A stretch of 64,000 nucleotides of DNA from Clostridiales bacterium (GCA_018371275.1 JAHALF010000002.1:148303-212302); one strand, 5' to 3'. Counted from the first letter of the stretch, positions 7,832-17,938 are shown. Notes: generated by a model not told the origin, from the letters alone. Numbers and translations are program-made.

Positions 7832-9870
7832 TAAATTCCCACCATTCCAATAGATTGAATTTCTGTACTAGGATCTATCTCATTATAACTAATAACAATT
7901 AAATCTGGTGCTATTTGTTCTACTAACTTTTTAAAATAAATCCTAACAACAGGAGATGTAAGAATAATTGGCTGTATACCAAGAGATGTAAGTTTTGATA
8001 ATTGTGTATTTAAACTATTAAATATACTTTGCGTTTTTTCTGGATCTAAAGCTATAAAAGATCCTTGTTCTGAATGTTGAATACTTTCCATTATCTCTTG
8101 TTCAAGCTGAGGGTCTAATGTAATAACCTTATTTTCTCCACCTGTAAAATATCTTTGAGATATACTTCTTTTAAGAGATTGTCTTACATACTCTGTAAGC
8201 ATATCTGTATCTCTAGTTATTTGAGCATAATCTGCCAATGTTTCTAATATAGTCACTAAATCTCTTATAGATATGCCCTCTTTAAGTAAATTTCCTAAAA
8301 CTTTTTGAACTTCACCTATACCTAATAGTTTAGGAATTAATTCATCTATAAGAACTGGATGTTGTTCTTTCACATTTTCTATTAATGTTTGTACATCCTG
8401 CCTTGACAATAACTCACTTAAACTATTTCTTATTATTTCTGTTAAATGTGTTGCTATAATTGCTGGAGGGTCTACAACTGTATAACCTAAAGCTTCTGCT
8501 CGTTCTCTTTGAGTCTCTGTAATCCATAATGCTGGTAACCCTAAATAAGGCTCTATTGTTTCTATACCATCTATCTCTTCATCAATATATCCTGGGTTCA
8601 TAGCCATATAGTGATCAAATAATATTTCACCTTCTGCAACTTCCACACCTTTTATTAATATTTTATATTGATTAGGAGCAAGTTTTATATCATCCCTAAG
8701 TCTTATAATAGGTACTACAGCACCTAATTCTAAAGCAATCTGCCTTCTAATCATAACAACTCTATCTAATAAATCTCCACCTTGACTACTATCAACAAGT
8801 GGTATAAGACCATATCCAAATATTAATAAAATAGGGTCTACATTTAATAAGGATATAACATTTTCTGGTCGTCTAATTTCTTCCACTTCTTCATCTTCTG
8901 TAGATATTTCTTCTGTAATCGCTTGAACTTTTTGTGCTTTATCAAGTTGGTAACCACAAAATAGTAAAACTATACCAAATGGAACAAAAAACATAGTAGG
9001 AAGAGGTGTAAGACCTAAAACAATCATAACTACACCTGATATATATAAAGTTAAAGGTATACTAAATAGTTGCTTTGTAAGAGATGATGTTATTCCATCA
9101 TCCTCACTAGATTTAGTAACTAATATACCTGTAGCTGTAGATATTAATATAGCTGGTATTTGTCCAACCAATCCATCACCTATAGTCATAAGAGTATATA
9201 CTTGTGCTGCCTCGCCAAAAGGTAACTTAGTGCCTGTAGAAAGACCTGTCATACCAAGTGTTATACCACCTACAATATTTATAACAGTTATTATAATACC
9301 TGCTATAGCATCACCTTTTACAAATTTAGATGCCCCATCCATAGCCCCATAAAATGATGCTTCATCTTGTATTTCTTTTCTCCTTGCTTTAGCCTCATCA
9401 TCACTTATAAGACCTGTATTTAAATCGGCATCTATTGCCATTTGTTTACCAGGCATAGCATCAAGAGTAAACCTTGCTGTAACTTCAGATACCCTTTCAG
9501 AACCTTTTGTAATAACCATAAAATTTACTAAAACTAGTATTAAAAATATAATAACACCTACTATCATATTACCACCAGCAACAAAATTACCAAATGTTTC
9601 TATAACTTTACCAGCATTACCTTCTAAAAGGATAAGTTTTGTAGATGATAAATTTAAAGCTATCCTAAACAATGTTGTTACTAATAATATTGTAGGAAAC
9701 ATACTCATATCTAGAGCCTTTTTAGAATATATAGCATCTAAAAGAATCAATACAGCGAAAAATACATTAATCATAAATAGAAAATCTAGTAAAAATGATG
9801 GTATTGGTATGATTAACACTAACACTATTAATATAATAAAAATACCTAAAAATGCTTCTTTTATTTTCAT
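7831..9870 (-). CDS. flhA: Flagellar type III export gate protein FlhA
   Basis: FlhA forms the nonameric ring of the flagellar export gate, using the proton motive force and docking chaperone-substrate complexes. The 679-residue protein has eight predicted membrane helices in its first half, the conserved cytoplasmic loop (DAMPGKQMAIDADLNTGLI, then the DEAKARRKEIQDEASFYG block) and a large cytoplasmic C-terminal domain from about residue 330. Full length for the family. It sits between flhB and flhF, the standard Gram-positive order. Confidence 0.97.
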   Translation of the reverse strand: MKIKEAFLGIFIILIVLVLIIPIPSFLLDFLFMINVFFAVLILLDAIYSKKALDMSMFPTILLVTTLFRIALNLSSTKLILLEGNAGKVIETFGNFVAGGNMIVGVIIFLILVLVNFMVITKGSERVSEVTARFTLDAMPGKQMAIDADLNTGLISDDEAKARRKEIQDEASFYGAMDGASKFVKGDAIAGIIITVINIVGGITLGMTGLSTGTKLPFGEAAQVYTLMTIGDGLVGQIPAILISTATGILVTKSSEDDGITSSLTKQLFSIPLTLYISGVVMIVLGLTPLPTMFFVPFGIVLLFCGYQLDKAQKVQAITEEISTEDEEVEEIRRPENVISLLNVDPILLIFGYGLIPLVDSSQGGDLLDRVVMIRRQIALELGAVVPIIRLRDDIKLAPNQYKILIKGVEVAEGEILFDHYMAMNPGYIDEEIDGIETIEPYLGLPALWITETQRERAEALGYTVVDPPAIIATHLTEIIRNSLSELLSRQDVQTLIENVKEQHPVLIDELIPKLLGIGEVQKVLGNLLKEGISIRDLVTILETLADYAQITRDTDMLTEYVRQSLKRSISQRYFTGGENKVITLDPQLEQEIMESIQHSEQGSFIALDPEKTQSIFNSLNTQLSKLTSLGIQPIILTSPVVRIYFKKLVEQIAPDLIVISYNEIDPSTEIQSIGMVGI

Positions 9871-9901
9871 AAAAAATTCTCCATAAAATCTATATTAAAA
9901 G

Positions 9902-11020
9902 TTAAACCATATTTTTAAGCTTATATACAAATGCAAGTACTTCTGCTACAGCTTGATATAACTCTGGTGGTATCTCTTTACCAACATCTACTGTACTATA
10001 TAATGCTCTTGCTAAAGGCTTATTTTCTACGATTTCAACTTTATTTTCCTTAGCTACATCTTTTATTTTTTGTGCTAAATGGTCAACCCCTTTAGCCAAA
10101 ACAATGGGTGCCCCTTCCTTTTCTCTATCATATTTTATTGCAACAGCAAAATGTGTTGGATTTGTTATAACAACATCTGCTCCTGGCACCTCTTGCATCA
10201 TTCTCTTTAAAGAAGACTCCCTCATTTTTTGTCTAATTTTACTTTTAATAATAGGGTCCCCTTCCACTTGCTTATATTCATCTTTTATCTCTTGTTTACT
10301 CATTCTAAGCTTTTTAGTATGAGAATATCTTTGATAAGCAAAATCCATAATCGCTATTATAATAAAAAAGTAACCTACTTTTAGCCCTATATTTATACAT
10401 AAATTACTTATATATATAACAGCTGAAAATAAATCCATATATACAATATTTTTTATCTGATAAACTTCTCCTTTTACAGCATTATATATAACTATTGTTA
10501 GAAATGATATTTTTATAATTGCTATGACCGAATCTACAATCTGTTTAAAGGAAAATAACCTTTTGAACCCTGTTGCTGGATTAAAAGCATCAAATTTAGG
10601 TTTTAAAGGTTTACTTGTTGGGTGCCAACCTACTTGTAAAAGATTGGTTACTATCCCCACTAACATAGCCACTATACATATAGGGCCTGCTATTATTATA
10701 CATTTAAGTATCATATAAATAAATAAATCTAATAAATAATCTTCACTTACTATTTTGTTTGCATCTTGAATTAATGTAAAATTAAAATTCATTACATTAG
10801 CTATTTGTTTATACATATATTTGCCTAAAACTTTTAAACTTAAAAATCCTAGTATTAATGTTATGGCTGTGGCAATTTCTTTACTTATTGCTACCTGACC
10901 TTCACTTCTTGCTTTTTGTCTTTTTTTAGGCGTAGGCTTTTCTGTTTTTTCACCACTAAAAAATTTTAAATCAATATTAATATAAAAATTATTTTTATCT
11001 TTTATCTTAGAAACTATCAT
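9902..11020 (-). CDS. flhB: Flagellar export switch protein FlhB
   Basis: FlhB switches the export apparatus from rod/hook to filament substrates after self-cleavage. The 372-residue protein has four membrane helices, the N-terminal GEKTEKPTPKKRQKARSEGQ signature, and the autocleavage motif NPTH at about residues 287-290. The start overlaps the fliR stop (ATGA), and the ribosome-binding site is weak, so translation probably depends on fliR. The N-terminus is about ten residues longer than in Bacillus; no better in-frame start is visible. Confidence 0.96.
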   Translation of the reverse strand: MIVSKIKDKNNFYINIDLKFFSGEKTEKPTPKKRQKARSEGQVAISKEIATAITLILGFLSLKVLGKYMYKQIANVMNFNFTLIQDANKIVSEDYLLDLFIYMILKCIIIAGPICIVAMLVGIVTNLLQVGWHPTSKPLKPKFDAFNPATGFKRLFSFKQIVDSVIAIIKISFLTIVIYNAVKGEVYQIKNIVYMDLFSAVIYISNLCINIGLKVGYFFIIIAIMDFAYQRYSHTKKLRMSKQEIKDEYKQVEGDPIIKSKIRQKMRESSLKRMMQEVPGADVVITNPTHFAVAIKYDREKEGAPIVLAKGVDHLAQKIKDVAKENKVEIVENKPLARALYSTVDVGKEIPPELYQAVAEVLAFVYKLKNMV

Positions 11021-11820
11021 GGCATCATAACCTTTATAGAATTTAATATAAGTTCTGAAATTAAATTATATAGTCTATAATACAATTCAGAAAATACTGG
11101 TAAGATAACCCATAAAGCCAATAACCCTACTATAACTTTAAGAGGCATACCAACAACAAAAACATTCATTTTAGGTACTGCTCGTACCAAAACACCAAGT
11201 GCAACGTCTATAACCAATATTACACCTATAATAGGCAAAGCAAATAAAAATCCTATCTTAAAAAATTCTATCATTATGTTTATAATACCAAAAAATAAAC
11301 CATTATTACCTAATATATACGACTTACCAATAGGTAAAGATTTATAGCTATAAAATATTGCACTAATAAGCATATGGTGTCCTCTATTTAATATAAACAG
11401 TGCACATAAAGAAAAATAATATAAATTACCAGTAACTGGTACTTGAGTATTAGATACTGGATCAAATACACTTGCCATAGAATATCCTATTTGTTGGTCT
11501 ATCATATGTCCCGTAAAATAAACTGAGCTAAATACAAAAAATACTATATAACTTATTATAGCACCTACAAAGAATTCTTTTAAAATTAACATAAAATATC
11601 CCATAATATTATTAACATATACAACTTCTGTAACATTCCCAGAAGTTAATATTATAGCAGATATTGCCATAGCTAGTCCTATTTTTAACATAGCGATACC
11701 ATTATTACCACCTATAACTGGCATAAAGATTAAAAAACCTATAATTCTTACAAAAATTAACATATATAAATCTGCATTATTAAATATATCAATTAAAATT
11801 TGGGTATTTCCTAAATTCAT
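11017..11820 (-). CDS. fliR: Flagellar export gate protein FliR
   Basis: FliR is part of the FliP-FliQ-FliR export channel core. The 267-residue product is highly hydrophobic, with about six membrane segments and RIIGFLIFMPVIGG near the N-terminus, as in the family. An upstream ATG would add 10 residues, but the ATG at 11820 has AGGAG exactly 7 nt upstream and matches family length, so it is preferred. It lies 10 nt after fliQ and overlaps flhB by 4 nt. Confidence 0.94.
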   Translation of the reverse strand: MNLGNTQILIDIFNNADLYMLIFVRIIGFLIFMPVIGGNNGIAMLKIGLAMAISAIILTSGNVTEVVYVNNIMGYFMLILKEFFVGAIISYIVFFVFSSVYFTGHMIDQQIGYSMASVFDPVSNTQVPVTGNLYYFSLCALFILNRGHHMLISAIFYSYKSLPIGKSYILGNNGLFFGIINIMIEFFKIGFLFALPIIGVILVIDVALGVLVRAVPKMNVFVVGMPLKVIVGLLALWVILPVFSELYYRLYNLISELILNSIKVMMP

Positions 11821-11830
11821 TTTATCTCTC

Positions 11831-12100
11831 CTAGTGGACAAATCTAACAAGATCTACATATAAAGTCAAAAATAATTCTTTTATAGTGCTTATTATAAAT
11901 GGTCCAAAGATTATTAATGATAAAAAAACAGCCAAAATTTTAGGTATAAATGCTAAAGTTTGTTCATTAATAGATGTTATAGTCTGTATTATACTTACTA
12001 CAATACCAACTATAAGCCCTAATAATAAAGGTGGTGCAGAAGCAAGTATAACTGTTTTTATAGCCATTTGCATTATATTTATAACAGTATCTTCTGACAT
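11831..12100 (-). CDS. fliQ: Flagellar export gate protein FliQ
   Basis: A small component of the type III export channel that assembles with FliP and FliR. At 89 residues with two membrane helices (about 15-38 and 50-74) and the family pattern TITSINEQTLAFIPKILAV, it is canonical in size and sequence. It lies 21 nt after fliP and just before fliR, the universal fliPQR order. Confidence 0.95.
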   Translation of the reverse strand: MSEDTVINIMQMAIKTVILASAPPLLLGLIVGIVVSIIQTITSINEQTLAFIPKILAVFLSLIIFGPFIISTIKELFLTLYVDLVRFVH

Positions 12101-12121
12101 AAAACTACCTCCTTACCTTGA

Positions 12122-12892
12122 CTATCCTGTAAATGTTTTTACAATACTACCAATAATTAAATTCCAACCATCTATCATTATAAAAAATATTATTTTAAAT
12201 GGTGCTGATATTAAAGCTGGTGGCAACATCATCATACCCATTGCCATAAGAACAGATGACACTACCATATCTATAACTATAAAAGGTATATAAATAATAA
12301 AACCTATTATAAACCCTTTTGTAACTTCTCCTAATATAAAAGAAGGTATTAATACTGAGCTTGGTACATCTTCTAAGCTATCATAAGATTCTATTCCAGC
12401 TAAATCTGTAAATAACTTTAAATCTTTATCACTAACTTGTGTAAACATAAATTCTCTTATTGGTTTCATAGATTCATCTATAAATTGTTGTTGAGAAATT
12501 TTTCCTTCAGAATATGGAATAAAAGCTTTTTCATTTACTTGCTTTATTGTTGGTGACATTATAAATATTGTTAGAAATAAAGCTATACCAATAATAACTT
12601 GATTAGGAGGTACTTGCTGTGTTCCTAAAGCATTCCTTAAAAAATGTAAAGATATAATTATTCTAGTAAAAGATGTAAACATTATTATTATAGAAGGTGC
12701 TAATGTTAAAATTGTAAATAATACAACTAACTGGACAGATGAAGCTACACCTCCTTCTGTATTACCCCCAACACTAATGCTAACATCTGGGAAAATATTA
12801 TTTGCAAAAACAGCATAAGAGGTAAATATTATGCTAAAAAAAGTAACAGCTACAAAACTAATTAGTCTGGCTAAGTTCTTTTTATTTTTCAT
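12122..12892 (-). CDS. fliP: Flagellar export gate protein FliP
   Basis: FliP pentamers form the core of the export channel. The 256-residue protein has a cleavable-type N-terminal hydrophobic segment (residues 9-31), then the conserved block beginning LTLAPSIIIMFTSFTRIII with FLRNALGTQQVPPNQV, and the C-terminal MVVSSVLMAMGMMMLPP motif. This is full length for the family. Its first codons overlap the end of fliO by about 11 nt. Confidence 0.96.
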   Translation of the reverse strand: MKNKKNLARLISFVAVTFFSIIFTSYAVFANNIFPDVSISVGGNTEGGVASSVQLVVLFTILTLAPSIIIMFTSFTRIIISLHFLRNALGTQQVPPNQVIIGIALFLTIFIMSPTIKQVNEKAFIPYSEGKISQQQFIDESMKPIREFMFTQVSDKDLKLFTDLAGIESYDSLEDVPSSVLIPSFILGEVTKGFIIGFIIYIPFIVIDMVVSSVLMAMGMMMLPPALISAPFKIIFFIMIDGWNLIIGSIVKTFTG

Positions 12893-13286
12893 ATTTACCT
12901 CCTTTTTTATCTTTACTTTTCATATTATTTATATATTGTTTAAGTTGTTTTTCAAAAGGTAACTCATTATTATTATCAGTTATAATTAAATCTTCACCAC
13001 TTATTTCTGATAACATTCTAATACCCTCCTTTGAAGAACTAACTAAAAAGTATTGTTTATTAACCTTTATAATGTGTATATGATGAAGTCCTATAGATAT
13101 TGTTTCTATAACTTTCATATTACTTTTTGTCATAGTTTTTATTTTTGCACCTGCTATAAACTTTGTAGAGTAATATGCTAAAAATATAATAACAACAAAT
13201 ACAAAAATAAGAAATATAAGCTGAAAAGCCATTTCCAAAAAACTTGTACTTTGGCTTTTCCCGGCTATATTAGCTAATATTATCAT
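12882..13286 (-). CDS. fliO: Flagellar biosynthetic protein FliO (FliZ-type)
   Basis: FliO is a scaffold for FliP assembly. The 134-residue product has one membrane helix at about residues 19-44 and a small cytoplasmic beta-rich domain (MKVIETISIGLHHIHIIKVN, then YFLVSSSKEGIRMLSEI) of the FliO family, which is poorly conserved in sequence. Its place between cheY and fliP matches Bacillus fliZ. It starts 2 nt after the cheY stop. Confidence 0.85.
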   Translation of the reverse strand: MIILANIAGKSQSTSFLEMAFQLIFLIFVFVVIIFLAYYSTKFIAGAKIKTMTKSNMKVIETISIGLHHIHIIKVNKQYFLVSSSKEGIRMLSEISGEDLIITDNNNELPFEKQLKQYINNMKSKDKKGGKYEK

Positions 13287-13288
13287 AA

Positions 13289-13651
13289 TTATCCTATTAC
13301 TTTCTTAACAGCCTCTAATACCCTATCTGGTTGGAAAGGTTTAACTATAAAGTCTTTAGCTCCTGCTTGAATGGCCTCTATAACCATAGCTTGTTGTCCC
13401 ATAGCTGAACACATAATTATTAATGCATTTGCATCTTCACCTTTTATAGCTTTAGCTGCTTGTATACCATCCATTTCTGGCATAGTAATATCCATAACAA
13501 CTAAATTTGGCTTAAGCTCTTTATATTTCTCTACTGCTTGAGCTCCATTTTCTGCTTCTCCAACTACATTATACCCATTTTTTGTAAGGATATCCTTTAA
13601 CATCATTCTCATAAAAGCAGCATCATCAACTAAAAGTATATTGTTTGACAT
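13289..13651 (-). CDS. cheY: Chemotaxis response regulator CheY
   Basis: CheY is a single-domain receiver that, when phosphorylated by CheA, binds the flagellar switch. The 120-residue protein has the acidic pair D9-D10, phosphoacceptor D54 in VVMDITMPEMDG, a Ser at the conserved Thr/Ser position (MCSAMG), and K104 in VKPF. It is embedded between fliY and fliO as in Bacillus subtilis, although cheA is not in this cluster. Confidence 0.95.
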   Translation of the reverse strand: MSNNILLVDDAAFMRMMLKDILTKNGYNVVGEAENGAQAVEKYKELKPNLVVMDITMPEMDGIQAAKAIKGEDANALIIMCSAMGQQAMVIEAIQAGAKDFIVKPFQPDRVLEAVKKVIG

Positions 13652-13708
13652 TTTTTACACTCCTTATTTAATAAAATTTCATTTTATATTTATATTTTTA
13701 TTTTTATT

Positions 13709-14854
13709 TTATATTCTTTCTTCAGTATTTATAATATCTGTAACTCTAACACCAAAATTTTCGTCTATTACAACAACTTCTCCTTTAGCTATAAATTTAC
13801 CATTAACAAGTATATCTATAGGCTCTCCAGCTAATTTATCAAGTTCTATAACTGTACCTGGGTTAAATTCTAATATTTCCTTAATAGGCTTTCTTGTTCT
13901 ACCAAGTTCTACTGTAACCTCTAATGGTACATCTCTAATAATAGTAATATTCTCTTTTTGTTGAGCAAGTTCATTCATATCAAAGCTTTGGAACTGGGCT
14001 GTTTGAACATTTACATTATTATGCATAACATTACTTGATTGTGACTGCATAGGTTGTGACATAGCCATAGGCTGTGGTGCTGGTACACTTTGTGTTACTT
14101 GTGGTTGTGGTGTAACTTGCGGTGCTGGTGCACTTTGTGTTACTTCTGGTTGACTTTGTGGTGATATTTCCACTTCACTACCTTTAAGTTTTTCTATAAT
14201 ATTTTCCGAAAATTCTATTGGTAATAATTGCATTATTTCACTATCAATAAAGCCTTGTACAACCATTCTAAAAGAATTACATACTAAATACTCATCTTGA
14301 ATAGTAAGTTCCTCAAAAAATGTATCTTCATCAAATCTTAAAATAAAAGCTTGAGGTGTATCTATATCTATCTTATGACCTAACATAGAAGATAAAGATG
14401 TAGATGAAGAACCAACCATTTGATTCATAGCCTCAGATATAGCACTTAAATCTAACTCTGTAAGTTCTTCATTTTCTAAAGATACATTACCATCGCCTCC
14501 CATCATAAGATTAGCGATTATCTTTACATCTTCTTGCTTTAATACAAGTAAATTTGAACCTATTAACCCTTCTTTATAGTTTATTTTAAGCCCTACACAA
14601 GGCTTATCATACTTACTTGACAGCTCCTTTGGATATAGCATACTAACTGTAGGAGTAGATATTTCTACTTTATTATTTAAAAGTGAAGACAAAGTTGTAG
14701 CAGCTGTACCCATACTTATATTACCAACTTCACCTAAAATATCTATATTTTCTGGTGTTAATATTTCACTTTTTTTAGGATCACCATCATCATTTGTATC
14801 TACACTATCGCCTAGTAATGCATTTATTTCTTCTTGCGAAAGCATATCACTCAT
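13709..14854 (-). CDS. fliY: Flagellar motor switch phosphatase FliY
   Basis: FliY combines a CheC-like CheY-P phosphatase domain with a FliN-like C-ring domain. The 381-residue protein starts with the CheY-binding peptide MSDMLSQEEINALLG, continues with two CheC-type segments (GEVGNISMGTAATTLSSLLN and a second at LDLSAISEAMNQMVGSSS), then a Pro/Gln/Ser-rich linker with repeated PQVTQS units (about residues 230-285). It ends with a FliN/SpoA domain (VPLEVTVELGRTRKPIKEIL). The linker repeat may vary in length between strains. Confidence 0.95.
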   Translation of the reverse strand: MSDMLSQEEINALLGDSVDTNDDGDPKKSEILTPENIDILGEVGNISMGTAATTLSSLLNNKVEISTPTVSMLYPKELSSKYDKPCVGLKINYKEGLIGSNLLVLKQEDVKIIANLMMGGDGNVSLENEELTELDLSAISEAMNQMVGSSSTSLSSMLGHKIDIDTPQAFILRFDEDTFFEELTIQDEYLVCNSFRMVVQGFIDSEIMQLLPIEFSENIIEKLKGSEVEISPQSQPEVTQSAPAPQVTPQPQVTQSVPAPQPMAMSQPMQSQSSNVMHNNVNVQTAQFQSFDMNELAQQKENITIIRDVPLEVTVELGRTRKPIKEILEFNPGTVIELDKLAGEPIDILVNGKFIAKGEVVVIDENFGVRVTDIINTEERI

Positions 14855-14857
14855 TTT

Positions 14858-15835
14858 TTATTCCCCCTTCCTAATAATAGAAGTTATTTGTATAGCATTT
14901 TTACCTTTATTTATACCAGGCTTAGCATAAAATTTTGTTAATTCTCCAACTTTTACTTTAAAGTCAGATGTAACATAAGAATCAAGAGGTATAACATCCC
15001 CTACTTGAATATTTACAAATTCATCAACTGTTATATTGGTTCTACCCACTATAACAGATATTGGAACATTTGCATCTTCTAAATGTTTTTCAACAAAAGG
15101 TTTATATTGACCATCATTGTTTTCATCAACACTAGAAAACCAATGTTTAGTATTTAGGTTACCAACTATAGGCTTTATAACAATATAAGGTATACAAAAG
15201 TTCATTAACCCTTCTACTTCCCCAACTTTTATACTTAAAGTTACTAAGGCAACCATCTCATTAGGCGACATAATTTGGGCAAATTGAGAATTTGTCTCAA
15301 TTTTTTCCAAACGAGGCCTTACTTCACAAACTTGCCCCCAAGGTTCTTCCAATCTATTAACAACATTTTCCATTATTCTACTTAATAATGTGACTTCTAT
15401 TTCTGTAAAATCTCTAGTTTTATTTATAGTTTCACCTGTGCCACCAAGTATCCTATCTAACATAGCATATCCTATATTTGACGATAAATCCAATATAATG
15501 GAACCTTTAAAAGGACTAAAATCTATTATACTAAGAACAATTGGATTTAGCAAAGAATTGTTAAATTCTCCATAAGTTAATTGTTCTGAACTTAAAACCT
15601 CTATAGTAGTGGTTGTTCTTAAATATCCTGTTAAAAACGAAGATGATACTCTAGCAAAATTGTCAAATATAATTTCAAGAGTTCTTAATTGTTCTTTACC
15701 AAATTTAGATGGTCTAGCAAAATTATAAACACTAACTTTTTTTTCATTTACAGGTGCTTGTTCTATGACATCATTACCACTAGCCATAGCATTAAGCAAA
15801 TTATCTATCTCCTCTTGAGATAAAATTTCGCTCAT
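14858..15835 (-). CDS. fliM: Flagellar motor switch protein FliM
   Basis: FliM is the C-ring component that binds CheY-P and sets rotor direction. The 325-residue protein begins MSEILSQEEIDNLLNAM, the N-terminal CheY-binding peptide, followed by the CheC-like middle domain (FDNFARVSSSFLTGYLRT; later LEEPWG) and a C-terminal SpoA domain (VGDVIPLDSYVTSDFKVKVG). Full family length; fliY starts 3 nt downstream. Confidence 0.95.
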   Translation of the reverse strand: MSEILSQEEIDNLLNAMASGNDVIEQAPVNEKKVSVYNFARPSKFGKEQLRTLEIIFDNFARVSSSFLTGYLRTTTTIEVLSSEQLTYGEFNNSLLNPIVLSIIDFSPFKGSIILDLSSNIGYAMLDRILGGTGETINKTRDFTEIEVTLLSRIMENVVNRLEEPWGQVCEVRPRLEKIETNSQFAQIMSPNEMVALVTLSIKVGEVEGLMNFCIPYIVIKPIVGNLNTKHWFSSVDENNDGQYKPFVEKHLEDANVPISVIVGRTNITVDEFVNIQVGDVIPLDSYVTSDFKVKVGELTKFYAKPGINKGKNAIQITSIIRKGE

Positions 15836-15868
15836 CTTTATATCACCTACCCCTAAAAATATTTTATA

Positions 15869-16363
15869 TTATTGTAAAAGTATATCATCAATATATACAT
15901 CAACTATAAGATTTGTTGCAAAAGCTTCCTTTATTTTTAACAACATTTCGTCTTTAAAAACAAGTCTTGCATCTGTCTCATTTAGTTCTTCATAGGTTTT
16001 ACTTCTGCAAACACCTAATATTATATCTTTTACAACAGTTTTTTGTGATTCTAAGGTAGTCAAAAGCTTTTCTGCTTCTTTTGATGTTTTTTTACTTGTA
16101 TTTATACCTAAATTAACACTTATTTTAACAACATGATCCTTTCCATCTGGCCCTTTTAATAAATTCGTTACAATTGGATCTCCAATAGAAAAAGTTGTTA
16201 TATCCTCCATTGGTACTGTTTGTTCAACAGTTATTTGATTATCTACACCCCCATTAGTTTTGTTCATAGCTTTATAAAGAAAAGCAAAACCAACGGCAAA
16301 TAAAACTAATAATGCTACTAACAATATTATTATTAATACCATTCCCATTTTATTCTTTCCCAT
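15869..16363 (-). CDS. fliL: Flagellar basal body-associated protein FliL
   Basis: FliL surrounds the stator and supports torque. The 164-residue protein has an N-terminal membrane helix (about residues 6-28) and a C-terminal periplasmic-facing domain with a conserved ending of the DARLVFKDEMLLKIKEAF type. The start at 16363 is chosen because AAGGAGG lies 8 nt upstream; a longer frame begins within motB. It follows motB, so stator genes motA, motB and fliL are grouped. Confidence 0.9.
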   Translation of the reverse strand: MGKNKMGMVLIIILLVALLVLFAVGFAFLYKAMNKTNGGVDNQITVEQTVPMEDITTFSIGDPIVTNLLKGPDGKDHVVKISVNLGINTSKKTSKEAEKLLTTLESQKTVVKDIILGVCRSKTYEELNETDARLVFKDEMLLKIKEAFATNLIVDVYIDDILLQ

Positions 16364-16382
16364 TTTATTATCCTCCTTAATA

Positions 16383-17138
16383 TTATAGTTCATTATTATA
16401 ATATTTACTAATCACTTTTATTTCTACTCTCCTATTAATAGCTCTATTTTCCGATGTATCATTAGGAGCTTTAGGGTTATATTCTCCATATCCTTCTGTA
16501 GAAATTCTACTTGGTGAAAATCCTTTATTATCTGTAAAGTATGTTGCTACGGATATAGCTCTAGCTGCTGATAAATACCAATTGTTAGGAAATCTTGGTG
16601 TGTTTATAGGCATATTATCTGTATGTCCTTCTATTTTTATATTATTATCTGGATATTTTAATAACTCATCTGCAACTTGTGATAAGATATCTTTAGCCTC
16701 TGGCTTTAAATCTGAGCTACCGCTTTCAAATAAAATACCATCTTTAAAATTTAAAGTTATATATCTATCGTTTTTTTCTACCTCTATTTTATCTTGCAAA
16801 TCGTTTTGAGCAAAATATGTCTTAAAGTTTTCTGCCATATTATCCATTTCTTCCTTGCCTCTATTTTCAAATTCTTTGTCAGAATTCCCTTCAACTTTAG
16901 GCATAGAAATAATTCCATTACCCAATGCTTCTAGTATAGATGATGTTTGAGATGGTATTACACTTATCTTATTATTAGAAAATGAAGCTGCTATTTGTTT
17001 AAATTTATCAGCATCAACACTAGATGAGGCAAACAAAAGAACAAAGAAACATAATAACAAGGTAACCATATCTCCATAAGTCCCCATCCACTCTGCAAGA
17101 CCTTGTTTTATTTCTATTTTTTTTTCTTTTTTAGCCAT
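16383..17138 (-). CDS. motB: Flagellar stator protein MotB (OmpA-like)
   Basis: MotB is the peptidoglycan-binding stator subunit of the proton channel. The 251-residue protein has one membrane helix with the essential proton-carrying Asp at about residue 23 in TYGDMVTLLLCFFVLLFA and a C-terminal OmpA-like domain (IEGHTDNMPINTPRFPNNWY, ending with NRAINRRVEIKV). The Asp and the sequence MAKKEKK before the helix suggest a proton-type stator, though ion choice cannot be fixed from sequence. It lies 11 nt after motA. Confidence 0.93.
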   Translation of the reverse strand: MAKKEKKIEIKQGLAEWMGTYGDMVTLLLCFFVLLFASSSVDADKFKQIAASFSNNKISVIPSQTSSILEALGNGIISMPKVEGNSDKEFENRGKEEMDNMAENFKTYFAQNDLQDKIEVEKNDRYITLNFKDGILFESGSSDLKPEAKDILSQVADELLKYPDNNIKIEGHTDNMPINTPRFPNNWYLSAARAISVATYFTDNKGFSPSRISTEGYGEYNPKAPNDTSENRAINRRVEIKVISKYYNNEL

Positions 17139-17149
17139 ATAATCAACCC

Positions 17150-17938
17150 CTATTCACTATCACCTTCACCAAATTCATCTCTAATAGCTGGTGATACGAA
17201 AACTTTAAGTTTTTCTTCTATTATACGAGGATTTTCACCTGCTGCAACAGATAATATTCCTTCAATCGTAACTTCTTTTACTAAAATCTCTTGCTTACTA
17301 TAAAATTTCATTTTATTAGCAACAGGTGTTGATAACCAGTTTGCAAATAAAGAACCATAAAAAGTTGTTATTAAGGCAACTGCCATTTTAGGACCGATAG
17401 AAGAAGGATCATCCATATTTTGAAGCATTATAACAAGACCTATAAGAGTACCTATCATACCCCAAGCAGGAAACTGAGAAGCCATAAGTTCCCAAACTTC
17501 TATATTTTCCTTGTGCCTATCTTCTATACAAGATATTTCTGTTTCTAATACATTTCTCACAAGCTCTTGATCAGTGCCATCCACTACAAGCATTATTCCC
17601 TTTCTCAAAAAAGGGTCCATATCTGATGATTTATCATCAAGTGCTAATAGCCCTTCTTTTCTAGCAACATTAGCAAGCTCTATTACATCTTTTATAGCTC
17701 CTACTGGGTCTACATTATCTGGCTTTAATATTTTATTAATACTTTTCATAGCATTTAAAAATTTAGGTAATGGGTAAGATCCTATAACAGCTGACATAGC
17801 ACCACCAACAGTAATCATAAAAGATGGTGCATCAAGGAAACTTACTACAGCCCCTATATTCATATCCCCTGCCAAGAATATAGATATTAATGTAAAAGCC
17901 ATACCTGCGACTAAACCTATAATTAAACCTAGTTCCAT
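17150..17938 (-). CDS. motA: Flagellar stator protein MotA
   Basis: MotA forms the pentameric part of the stator that engages FliG. The 262-residue protein has four membrane helices (start MELGLIIGLVAGMAFTLISI; later FPAWGMIGTLIGLVIMLQNM), a large cytoplasmic loop, and the conserved DDPSSIGPKMAVALITTFYG motif. It is 22 nt downstream of flbD/swrD. motAB within the fla/che operon differs from Bacillus subtilis, where they are separate. Confidence 0.94.
   Translation of the reverse strand: MELGLIIGLVAGMAFTLISIFLAGDMNIGAVVSFLDAPSFMITVGGAMSAVIGSYPLPKFLNAMKSINKILKPDNVDPVGAIKDVIELANVARKEGLLALDDKSSDMDPFLRKGIMLVVDGTDQELVRNVLETEISCIEDRHKENIEVWELMASQFPAWGMIGTLIGLVIMLQNMDDPSSIGPKMAVALITTFYGSLFANWLSTPVANKMKFYSKQEILVKEVTIEGILSVAAGENPRIIEEKLKVFVSPAIRDEFGEGDSE

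Noticed and set aside
11886..12293. 135-codon open frame on the plus strand
   Set aside because: Antisense to fliQ and fliP; an Ile/Thr-rich shadow of their codon usage.
13641..13964. 107-codon open frame on the plus strand
   Set aside because: Antisense to the fliY end; a hydrophobic shadow frame.
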